Assembly (NCBI GenBank): GCA_030686995.1 | Contig: CM060709.1 | Coordinates: 307,868,857 to 307,932,856, forward strand | Source of the DNA: Artemisia argyi | Lineage: Eukaryota; Streptophyta; Magnoliopsida; Asterales; Asteraceae | Direction of reading: 5' to 3' | DNA: 64,000 bases | In this document: positions 37,575-47,500 of the stretch, one piece after another | Position numbering within the stretch: the first letter of the stretch is position 1 | Layout of the letters: each line of letters starts with the position of its first letter | Notes under the pieces: model-generated | What the model saw: only the letters and a program-made list of their open reading frames with translations | What the model was told of the DNA's origin: nothing | Database searches by the model: none | Translations under genes and position numbers: made by a program

Positions 37575-37955
37575 CCAAAGGGTACAGCTTTGGTAAAGAC
37601 ACATCAAATCTGTTGAGAGCTGTAATGGTTTGCTCAAAACCATAGGGTTTTCAACTCACCCATGCTTTATTGCTGAGTAGTTGAAATGGTTGTCAATTGA
37701 CCATGGATTTTTCCTTCATGGATTCTGAATAATTGGCTAGCCCACATGTATATGGCTTGTGGTAAAGGCAGTGGAAAACCATATTTGGTACTCAGTTAAC
37801 CAAGATGATTTTCATCAAAATAATTGGCTAGTCCTGAGCAAACGGCTACAGGTAAAGACATCTCAAATCCGTTTATAGTTGATGATATGCTAAAAATCAT
37901 GTGGTTATCAGTGTACCTTCGAACACTTGGCTACTCCAGTAGTGATGGCTGTTGG
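37575..37955 (+). repeat. Hairpin-module array, Copia copy
   Basis: Four modules with hairpins at 37575-37593 (CCAAAG/CTTTGG), 37742-37762 (CCACAT/CTTGTGG, imperfect), 37833-37852 (CCTGAGC/GCTACAGG, imperfect) and 37936-37955 (CCAGTAG/CTGTTGG). Each is followed by TAAAG and often ATCAAATC. Same order as in the Athila-like element; located between the env-like frame and the 3' LTR. Confidence 0.75.
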
Positions 37956-38221
37956 TAAAGAGACATCAAATCCATTATTTTCAATGATTCACCTCTCACA
38001 GGAGTTAACACACCTGGAAGTGATGAGAATAGTATGAAACTAATTTGTTTTGATGTACATTTGGTCATTTGTTGCTGCAAAGAATGGAGCTTTCAAGTAG
38101 GTGCTGATCATAGATATTTTGCTGAAGATGATTCTTTGCTGGTGCTATCTTATTACAATCCTCTTGGTATGTTATTTTGAAGATCTATCAAGAATCTTGA
38201 ACTTAACCAGGTCAAATTCAA

Positions 38222-38235
38222 GATTAGGGGAGGAT
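38222..38235 (+). other. Polypurine tract of the SIRE-type element
   Basis: GATTAGGGGAGGAT directly before the 3' LTR at 38236. Confidence 0.88.
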
Positions 38236-38720
38236 TGTTGCGAATTTTGTGAAGTAAGAATTCTACTGCTGTTTCTGCTGAAAGGATCCTGCTGAAGAGT
38301 TGGTTTCTGCTAAAGCAGTGTATCTGCTGAAGACTAGTTTCAGCATTATTAGTTTCTGCGGATATAGTATTTCCGTATTTTATGTAATGTAGTTTGGATA
38401 TGCATGAGTTTATTTAGGAAGTGATAATGCATATCTTTTAGAAGTTTTAGAATATACGTTTCTTGAGAAATGGTTTAGGGTTCCTTGAGTATAAAAGGAA
38501 CACACGGTTTATGTATTGAACAACTTTTAGTGAATACTCTTAATATAATTAAAAAGATCCATAGAGGATCAAGAGTTCTTAGTATCGAGCTTGTGTTTTG
38601 TTTCCGCTTTATAAATACAAGTTGCAGAGATTGTCTATTAGTGTGTTATTGATTACAGTGACATTACTAACGATTCTAGAGTGCTCAAGAAGATCTATCA
38701 AGGTCTTTATAGTTTCAACA
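38236..38720 (+). repeat. 3' LTR of the SIRE-type Copia element
   Basis: 485 bp, starting TGTTGCGAATTTTG and ending TTTCAACA. About five substitutions relative to the 5' LTR, followed by the TTAAT duplication. Confidence 0.93.
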
Positions 38721-39217
38721 TTAATATTTGAAACATAGGTATGACGGCAAAGTACCTTACGGGATAACTCCGCCGATTGATATTGGTACACGTTAACGTT
38801 TTGGTATCATAAGCTTAGTGTAATAATAATAACTGTTTTGTTTTCCAACCATTAGTGTGAGTCTATAGCTCACACTACCAACATATTGTGTTCAACCATT
38901 AAACAAACTCTATGAATATCACTCAACCTTTGTGTTGACCTCTTAAGCATGTATTTCAGGTCCATGATGATCAAGGATGGCACGGATATTCAAGAGGGCT
39001 ATAAATTTTAATATCATTCGAAAACTCATTTAATGTAATTTGTAAACATGGAACCATCTGGGACCTCATTTTGTAATCTCTGATATTCATATAATTTGAA
39101 TGATAAATCTTTTAAAACGACTCAATTAGAGTTCGTTTTCTATTATTGTGACTATTGTGCCGTCGAGTAACACCCAGTTTGAATTCCGCTGCATCATTGA
39201 ATTGTGGGTGTTATAGA

Positions 39218-39230
39218 TTGGTACCAGAGC
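39218..39230 (+). other. Primer-binding site of the outer gypsy element
   Basis: TTGGTACCAGAGC two bases after the LTR end, a common tRNA-Met-type site in plant chromoviruses. Confidence 0.7.
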
Positions 39231-39578
39231 CATGGTTATAGAGAAACGGGTCTAATTGAGACCTAAACTATAACTACACTTACAAGCAAAAACATTTTTA
39301 TAGCCTTCTGCTCTTCGTGCCTTCCATCCTCCAGACGATTATGGACTTATTAAGCATTTTATACTACACAAACATGTTAGCATATGGATATATGTACCCT
39401 TAGCATAATTGAGCATTCCCCTGTAAGCATGTTATGCTACACAAAAATACTAGTATATTGACATATACATTCGAGTTATTTTCAATCATTTTATCTAAAC
39501 ATATCTGCGTATGCCTATTCTAGGGCATTTCGGCACAACCACATTCTCCCAATCATGTTCCTACTCCAACATTTTTGT

Positions 39579-39914
39579 CCAAGACATTGTAACTAATTGC
39601 AATGATATTTCCTATTTCCAAGACATTGTATGATACAATGGTCTCGTCTATTTTCCAAGACATTATAAGACACAGTGGTCTCTATTATATCCTCAGACAC
39701 TGTGAATGATACAGTGGTCTCAATTACATCTATAGACACTGTAAATGAAACTGTGGTCTAATTCATTTCTCAGACATTGTATAGATACAATGGTCTTAAT
39801 CATTTCTCAAATGTTTTGAGTCACATAATGGTCTAATCTACTTCCCAGACATTGTTAATTGCACAATGGTCTAATCTACTTCCGAGACATTGTGATTTGC
39901 GCAATGGTCTCTGG
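39579..39914 (+). repeat. Minisatellite of nine self-complementary units of about 38 bp
   Basis: Units start near 39582, 39621, 39658, 39704, 39733, 39771, 39808, 39846 and 39884. Most read (A)GACATTGT...ACAATGGTCT, so each can fold as a small hairpin, followed by a T/C-rich spacer such as ATCTACTTCC. Confidence 0.85.
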
Positions 39915-40305
39915 AATTATTCCATCACATCATCAATATCATTTCATATGATATAAAAAACCCATCACAATATATCGATTTCTAAATAGAAATATGAGAT
40001 TTCTAAAGGACAAACTAATCCATCAACTACAAAAGCTGAAGTTTCTCTACATTCATCAAAGTTTTCTTTTGAAACCTTCGTTGTTAAAAGTTCGTGATCC
40101 TGGCCAAGTATTGACTGTTTTAGAATTACTTAAAACTTCATTTCCACATGTATCTACCGGTACTATCTTCTATGCAATGGAATGTGAAAACATAGGTTAC
40201 AAGTCTTGTATGGGCGGGACTTGCAACTGAATGATTTGACATCGCCTTTGTTTAGTGGACAGTTTCTCAAAAGCAACGGACATATCACAAGTATACCTAA
40301 TTTAG

Positions 40306-40419
40306 GTATTTGAAAATTTTATCGAACCTTGGCTAAATATAGACTAGTCACCTATATTTAACATAGGGACAGTGGAACATAGTCTGACTAACTATATTCG
40401 ACTTAAAATTTTCAAATAC
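40306..40419 (+). repeat. Foldback (15-bp perfect arms plus imperfect extension)
   Basis: GTATTTGAAAATTTT at 40306-40320 is the exact reverse complement of 40405-40419. Inner segments TCGAA and AATATAG also find partners, giving an imperfect hairpin of about 114 nt. Confidence 0.7.
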
Positions 40420-41224
40420 TGGGAATAGTTGTACTAGGGTTATGTTCAGATTAATTTCCTACATGAACTCGATAAACCACCAGAATTCATTAAAACAATC
40501 TAGAGACACGATAGTGTCTTACCACTCAGCGAAATCTTAACACCTTATTTGTACTACCTAATTTCATTCTTGAAAGTTTTCATTTATGAGATAATCCGAA
40601 CTACTATCTTGGGAAAGTTATCAATTCTTCTCTTCATCCCGTAGAAGTACTATCCTGTTTAGGTCCTAAGGATACCATTCCGTCATAAACCTTGAAAATC
40701 TCTTAAAATTTTAAAGCAAACTTGACATCTCTACCAATATTAATGTTAAGCATACACTACACACTTTTGTTCATCAACATATCACATCATTATCTTCACA
40801 ACCGTTGCAACCACAAGCTCATTAACAGATCTTGATGCACTTTAAAGCTCAAATCATCCTTAGTTACACCACAAGCACCCTCATCAGCTTTACAAGATTG
40901 AATATTCATTTTGTACTTTTGGAACACCAGTATCATCTCGTAATACACTACCTTGTAACTCACCGGCTAAGTATGAACGTTGTGTTGGGAATTCTTAAGT
41001 AGGATGATTTATAATTATTTGAATGGATTGGGATGCCTTTTCATTTAAATAAACAAATTGTAAATCACCGAACCATAAGTTTATATTCCCCTATTTACAT
41101 TGTTTGGGATGCCTCTCTATGTAAATAAAGAATTATAAACAAGTGGGCTTATTTGTATCCAAAATAACATAAGTATGAAGTCAATAAACACTAGGTACAA
41201 CAACAGATTACCTACTAGGCTATG

Positions 41225-41302
41225 ATTGCAACTACTATCCCAATTTCCATTTATTCGATTCCTATGTCAATTGCTATTGATACTTGACAACTATATCAAT
41301 TT
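41225..41302 (+). repeat. Left part of a 30-bp tandem array
   Basis: Degenerate units such as ACTATATCAATTT and TATTGATACTTG. The array resumes at 50031 after the Copia insertion. Confidence 0.65.
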
Positions 41303-42554
41303 TGTGGAAAACTAGAAGGGTGGGTTGAATAGTTTTACGTCTTTTTAATTAGTTGTAAAAATAGCTTTAGTGTTTTAAAAGTTAGATTCGATAATATGTG
41401 AGAGATGGAAAGATCGAACCGCGAGACAAGAGATTTATAGTGGTTCGGCTACAAGGACACCTTCCTTGCCCTACTCCACTCCCCGAGCACCTAACTCGAG
41501 AGTTTTCTTCACTATATCAACAAGCTCCCTTATGGCGGAGAAAACCTTACACACCAATTTACACACCAATATTCACACCAATCTACACACCAATTTACAC
41601 ACCAATCTACACACCAATAATCACACCACAACACCTTCACACCTAAGTCACAACTTCTACACACCTTCTTCAAATCAATCTACTTCACACCTAGCTTCTT
41701 CACACCAATAGATTTCCTAGCTTTTCTTCTTCACAACAAGCTATCAACTAATCACACAATCTATATCTAACACAACTATCTACAAGCAAATATTCACAAC
41801 AATCTTCACAAAGAGTATGTAAATAATCTTGATGATACACCAACAACTTGGATGTGGAGATCACAACAAGTTGTAATACTTCTTGTCTAGGAAGATAGAA
41901 GTATTCTTCTCTTGCACTTGAGAGGATGGAAATTGGATCACTTTGAAACAAAGAATATATATACACTTATGATCAAAGGATGAGAGAATAGAGAAATAGA
42001 TCTAGATCAGAAAGTTTAGAAGTGCAAAAGGTAAGAAAAATCTGAGGGATGGATCAGTATTTAAAGGGGGGGAAAATACTGTTCTGGAGCGTGGCCGGTC
42101 CCCTTAATTGTAGGCCGGTCCCCTTAATGATTAAGGGGGCCGCCTAGTAACATTAAGGGGGCCGCCCTCCTGAACGTTGGTTTTTCTTGTCTTTTAGTGG
42201 GGAATATTTTTCTGGATAGAATTTGCCATTTTTGGTTGGAAATTTGAAATCATATATTTATTATGAATTAAACATATTCTTTTAATTCCAAAAGTAATTT
42301 TGTAAAAGATATAAGATGTTTAATACATTTTATAAAAGTTCTTGTGATTAGAAAAATTTCCTTTGATCATGAAATGTAATAAACCCTTTGTTCATTCATA
42401 CCTTAAGTGATATGGAAGCAAAGACAAATATTAAGCACTAAAAACTTGTTTACGTCATAAGTTTTAGATTAATGAGTTTATGCTTTGTAATTATCAAAAC
42501 ATAGAGACATTGTTAATATGCTAACAATGTTTTAAGACATTATTTATGTCAACA
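41303..42554 (-). repeat. 3' LTR of the second Copia element
   Basis: 1252 bp. Compared with the other LTR it lacks about 74 bp near 41398, has an extra GGCCGGTCCCCTTAAT copy (42093-42128), and keeps about 45 bp near 42455 that the other has lost. It holds a short CACACCAAT repeat (41560-41620), the source of identical small ORFs in both LTRs. Confidence 0.93.
42093..42168. repeat. GC-rich inverted repeat in the LTR of the second Copia element
   Basis: GGCCGGTCCCCTTAAT twice, then ATTAAGGGGGCCGCC and a further AAGGGGGCCGCC. Arms pair with each other. Related blocks lie at 43789-43863 (internal) and 49633-49687 (other LTR). Confidence 0.85.
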
Positions 42555-42703
42555 ATCTCCCCCTTTTTGATGATTACAAAACCTTAAACTAACTAGGTCT
42601 AAAAATTAATTTTTAGACAAGAATTTAGAGTTTAACATTCTCTTCTCCCCCTTTTTGTAAAATAAAAAAGGTTAAAGCTCCCCCTTGATGTATACTCCCC
42701 CTC
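42555..42703 (-). other. Polypurine tract and further tract-like copies of the second Copia element
   Basis: On the minus strand CAAAAAGGGGGAGAT borders the 3' LTR (42555-42569). Three more G-rich purine tracts lie at 42645-42657, 42677-42687 and 42695-42703. Confidence 0.75.
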
Positions 42704-42979
42704 ATTTGAGAGCACCAAGGAGATGAGCTATGGAAATCTTGGCTACACAAAATATTAGAAGAGAGCAAGGAAAATATACATGCAAAGCAATGGTTATAAA
42801 AATAGATTCATTCAAGCATCATAGAAAGCATTACAACATTTAATATGCTTAAGGCATATTAATCATAATAAAACAAATGAAAAGACATAGTCCTATATTG
42901 CCTAGAAAGAGCACTTGGACTTGCTTGCAACTCATGGTTGATTATTTTATTTGCTTGAAGGATAACATAAGCATGAAGC

Positions 42980-43783
42980 TTAGTTGTTAGATGGAGAGGG
43001 ATATGGGGTGGAGTATGGAGCGGAAGTGGTGGATCTCATGATGTTGTATCGTGTTAAGGGTGGTATTGGATGATTACAAGTGAGAAGATATTCAATCCAA
43101 GAAATATCTTCACTCAAGTAGAGAATTTGTTTTTGAAGGAATATGCAACAAGGGAAAAAGTGAGTGTGGTTGGTAACTTGATCCAAATTGAGAGAGTGGG
43201 GAAGGCAATTTGCATAGGGTGATGATGGAGGTTGCCCTTTGTTGCGTTGTGCAAGATGCATAGCAAGGAGATCACTAAGATCATGGATTTGGTTTATTTC
43301 ATCACGGAACTTTTGCTTTTCCGTGGCAATGTGAAGAGGATCATAGGTTTGGTATGGATGGGTTGGATTAGTGTAGTTGGAATTGTAGTTTGATGGTTGG
43401 CCAATGTTGTATGGTTTGTAAAGAGGATCAAATGAATGACCTTGTGGGTTTCAGGTAAAGTTTGGGAAGTAAGAAGTTGGAGGTGTTGAATGACTTCCAA
43501 TCTCATTGGTTATGATGGATTTGTTTCGAGGGCTTTTTCTTCGCCAAACGGGTTTTTCCGTCATCCTTGCTAGCCTTGAGGCTTTTGATCTTGGTTTGTT
43601 TGGAGAGTTCATGATGGGATGAATGGATAGTTTTGAGGATTTGGGATATTTATAGTGTAAGATTTGTGTGTTTAAGGATGGATAAGGTTTGTTGGAAGAT
43701 TGGGACAAAGTATGTTGGTTAAAATTGGGAAATGTAGGTTGAAATGGGCTAAAAAGCAGAAAAGATTCTGTAAACCCGACCAT
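42980..43783 (-). pseudogene. Extra ORF downstream of pol in the second Copia element, one in-frame stop
   Basis: A minus-strand frame opens at ATG 43783, meets TGA at 43453-43451, and continues open in the same phase to the stop at 42980, about 267 residues in all. The first part is basic (NKPRSKASRLARM, KPVWRRKSPRNK). The second is rich in Asn, Pro, Tyr and Thr, then has a Cys- and hydrophobic-containing segment. It lies where SIRE-type elements carry an extra ORF. I do not recognise a domain. A CGA-to-TGA or TGG-to-TGA change would explain the stop. A GC-rich inverted repeat stands immediately upstream of its ATG. Confidence 0.5.
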
Positions 43784-43788
43784 CAGAT

Positions 43789-43863
43789 GGCCGGTCCCCT
43801 TAATTAGGGGGCGGTCCCCTTAATAATTAAGGGGGCCGCCTTACAAAATTAAGCGGGCCGCCC
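43789..43863. repeat. Internal copy of the LTR GC-rich inverted repeat
   Basis: GGCCGGTCCCCTTAAT, GGCGGTCCCCTTAAT, ATTAAGGGGGCCGCC and a variant AAGCGGGCCGCC, the same architecture as in the LTR, a few bases before the extra ORF's start. Confidence 0.8.
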
Positions 43864-44588
43864 ATCTGGTGATTTCCAGGTTGCCAGAATTGGGTTTTTG
43901 GCAGAAAATTTGCAGAAAGGTTATGTGTTTGGATTAGAATTCAAGCAAGTTCAATTCTCTTAGGCAATATAGAGTCTAATCTAATCAAGATATAGCATAC
44001 ATGCAAAACATATAAGCAAAGGAGCAAATAATCAACACACAATAAGCAATAGGAGGTAAACAAAGACAAGCACACTTAAGCTTCCTAAGGTACCTATCTT
44101 AGTGAGGGAAAAACTAGTGATGGATCAAGATGACACCATTATTAGTGAATTTTTTTTTTCTAGTGAGTGTCTATATGCAACAAATGTGGAGTTGTAATTG
44201 TTTCGACTACTAGAAGCAAAAAGAAATAGCGATCCTAAGAAACAATCCAAATAATCTCCTTGATTTAATTTTTGCTCGATCATGAATGTGAAAGACATAT
44301 ATTAGATTATATACCTTGACAATTTATGTGAGAGTTTATGCATGATTTTGAAATATAATGTTTTTAGAATTATTCAACAATGCAAGGAAAATGGTCTTCA
44401 TGGGGTTCCTAGATTGTGAGAATAATTTTTAGAGAAAATTGATTGAGTTTTACAAAAAGGTTTATGCAAAGAAAATAAATTTTCCCAATCTTTAGTTTTG
44501 TGCGAAATAGATTCCTAGACTCAGAAAAGGTGAAATGGAAGAAAGATAAATTTCATGCAAGTATTAATTTGAAATAATTCAATATAAT

Positions 44589-47500
44589 TTAGTCAACTTG
44601 TTCCATCATTCCTAGTCCTAAACGCAAGTGGTTGAATAATTCACGCTTAAGGGGTTTTGTGAATATATCCGCAATGTTATCTTCCGATGCAACCTTTTCT
44701 ATAGATATATTTCCTTTTTGTACATTATCCCTAAGAAAATGGTAACGTATTTCTATGTGTTTAGTCCTAGAGTGTTGTACCGGATTTTTACTTAAATATA
44801 TCGCACCTTTGTTATCGCACATAATAGGGACATTTTCTAACCTAATGCCATAGTCTACGAGAGCTTGTTTCATCCATAGTGCTTGTTGACATGCCTTTCC
44901 GGCGCTTACATATTCGGCTTCGGTGGTAGAAATAGCAAGAGCGGTTTGCTTCTTCGAAAACCAAGACGTTAGACAACATCCCATAAACGTGCAAATACCG
45001 CTAGTGCTCTTTCTATCTACGTAGTCTCCCGCATGATCCGAATCCGCATAGACAATGGTTTCTATGCCGGATTCCTTAGGATACCATAATCCTAAGTGTA
45101 TAGTGCCTTTAATGTATCGGAAGATACGCTTAACCGCTTCTAGGTGAGAGGTTTTGGGATCCTCTTGAAAACGGGCACAAAGGCAGACACTAAACATGAT
45201 ATCGGGTCTACTTGCCGTCAAGTATAGTAAACTACCTATCATTCCTCTATACTTGGAATTATCTACGGACTCACCTTCATCGTCCTTTATGAGCTTTACC
45301 TCCGTAGACATGGGTGTTTTTATGGGTTTTGAGTCTTCTAGGCCAAATTTCTTAAGCATTTCCTTAATGTACTTAGATTGGTTAAAGAATATTCCATCTT
45401 CTAATTGTTTTATTTGTAATCCTAGGAAGAAGTTAAGTTCACCCATCATACTCATCTCAAACTCATCATGCATGATTTTGGCAAATTCATCACGCATGTC
45501 TTGACAAGTCGATCCAAATATAATGTCATCAACATATATTTGAACAATGATGAGATTAGGGTCTGTCCTTATAGTGAAAAGAGTGTTATCTACCATTCCC
45601 ATGGAATAATCATGTTTAATAAGAAAAGCTTTTAATCGATCATACCAAGCTTTGGGAGCTTGTTTGAGTCCATACAAAGCTTTCTTTAACTTATAAACAT
45701 AATCAGGTTTTGCGAAGTCAACGAATCCTGGAGGTTGTGCCACATATACCTCCTCATTGATAAAACCGTTAAGGAATGCACTTTTCACATCCATTTGGAA
45801 TAACTTAAAATCTAGGGCGCAAGCATAGGCGAGTAATATCCTAATTGATTCAAGTCTAGCTACGGGGGCATAAGTTTCATCATAATCAATTCCTTCTTGT
45901 TGATTATAACCTTGGGCAACTAACCTAGCTTTATTCCTAGTAACTATTCCATTCTCGTCTAACTTGTTCCTATATACCCATTTGGTTCCTATGATAGTCA
46001 TATCCTTTGGATTTGGGACTAGTTCCCAAACATCATTTGCCTTAAATTGATTTAATTCTTCTTGCATAGCTATAATCCAACTTTCATCCTTTAAAGCCTC
46101 GCTAATATTCTTAGGTTCTATTGCTGAGAGGAAACAAAAGAAGTTGTTTTTATCTTGGGCTTGTGACCTAAGGGTTCTTTGGTTAAGATGTCCTATTATA
46201 TTATCTAATGGATGTGATCTAGATTCTTTAATATTAACGGTTTTGTTATTTTCTAAGTGAATGTCTTCATTATCATTTCTTATGGGTTTTGTTTTACTAA
46301 CCTCAATAGCTTCATCTTCGACTAAATCATCATCTTCTAAAGGTAGCGTTTTAGGAGGTGGTGGTGTTTCATCAAATGTTACATTTAGTGATTCCTCTAC
46401 TTTCATGGAGTGTTTGTTAAGTATTATATATGCTTTACTATTTTGTGAGTATCCTAAAAATATTCCTTCATATGATTTTGGATCAAACTTAGTGAGGTAG
46501 TCCTTAGTGTTTAAGATATAGCATTTACTTCCAAATACCCTAAAGTAGCTTAAGTTTGGTTTTCTATTTCTTAATAACTCATAAGGAGTTTTTCCTAGAA
46601 TTCTTCTAATTGATACCCTATTTAAAATATAAGTCGATGTATCTACGGCGTGACACCAAAATTTTTGTGGAATGGATTGTTCATTTAACATAGTTCTACT
46701 CATTTCTTGTAGTGACCTATTTTTTCTTTCTACTACCCCATTTGATTGAGGAGTACGAGGGGCGGAGAAATTGTGAGATATTCCATTTAACTCACAATAT
46801 TTTCCGAATTGTACTTCGTTATCAAATTCCCTACCATGGTCCGTCCTAATGGCAACTATTGAGCATCCTAATTTATTTTGAATCATTTTACTAAATATTT
46901 CGAATTTTTCAAAGGCTTGGGTTTTGTCACTTAAAAACCTAGTCCACGTGTATCGTGAGTAGTCATCTACTATTACTAAGGTATATTTGTTTCCTCCATA
47001 GCTTCGCACAGCGGATGGACCAAAAAGATCCATATGTAATAATTCTAGGCACCTAGTAGTGGATACTGTATTCTTAGCTTTGTGGCTAGCATGAGCTTGT
47101 TTTCCGACTTTACATGCATCACAAAAATGTTTGTCATATTTTAGATTAGGCAAGTTTCTAACTAATTCCTTAGAGGCCAAAGATTGTATTTGTTGCATGT
47201 TAGCATGTCCTAATCTCCTATGCCACAATGTGGAGTTTTCGTCTAGGGTCGTTAGGCATATCCTATCTTCAGGTTTGTTTCCTAGTTTCATAACATATAC
47301 ACCTCCTTTCCTAATACCTCTACCTATAATTTTTCCATTCTTAACTATTTCGCTATCTTCTTCGGAAAAGATAACTTTACATTATTATCGCATATTTGGC
47401 CTACACTAAGTAAGTTATATGTTAAATTATTAACATGTTCAACATTTTCAATAGTAAGTGAGTCTTGAGAAATCGTACCTTTGCCAATAATTTTTCCACG

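Larger units (their letters stand above)
15057..38720 (+). mobile_element. SIRE/Maximus-type Ty1/Copia retrotransposon, 23.7 kb including a nested element
   Basis: Identical-length LTRs (485 bp) bound the element at 15057-15541 and 38236-38720. They differ at about five positions by eye, none shared with an indel. The flanks carry a perfect TTAAT duplication (15052-15056, 38721-38725). In order it holds: primer-binding site, 910-codon gag, protease start, a nested Athila-like element, the rest of pol (integrase, reverse transcriptase, RNase H), an antisense ORF, a long env-like reading frame with one stop, hairpin repeats and a polypurine tract. Without the 10,418-bp guest and its 5-bp duplication the element is about 13.2 kb, long for Copia but in keeping with SIRE-type elements. 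It is inserted in a gypsy LTR. Confidence 0.93.
12427..39215 (+). mobile_element. Ty3/gypsy LTR split by the nested Copia element
   Basis: The right edge is well supported. GGGTGTTATA ends at 39215 and TTGGTACCAGAGC, a gypsy-type primer-binding site, lies at 39218-39230. Sequence on both sides of the Copia insertion (up to 15056 and from 38721) is joined by the TTAAT target duplication and reads as one gypsy LTR of about 3.1 kb. A TATA-type box TATAAAAGG lies at 13157-13165 within it. The left edge is uncertain: TGTAACA at 12427 resembles the usual start of chromovirus LTRs. No second copy of this LTR is visible, so the 3' side of the element is missing or outside. The minus ORF at 13927-14202 has no family signature. 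Confidence 0.55.
39231..41302 (+). other. Gypsy untranslated/internal region without gag or pol
   Basis: No supported ORF. The 78-codon frame at 39994-40230 has no signature. The stretch contains the 38-bp minisatellite (39579-39914), a foldback (40306-40419), a loose 80-bp repeat around GGGATGCCT (41027 and 41107) and the start of a 30-bp array broken by the second Copia element. It is probably the leader of a gypsy element whose coding part is lost. Confidence 0.5.

Noticed and set aside
39579..39914. CRISPR-like array
   Set aside because: Spacers are not unique, repeats are degenerate and self-complementary, and the context is a plant retroelement.
46700..46715. TTCTTGTAGTG as the missing CACTA end
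   Set aside because: It lies inside the integrase coding region of the second Copia element and encodes conserved residues there, so the match is by chance.
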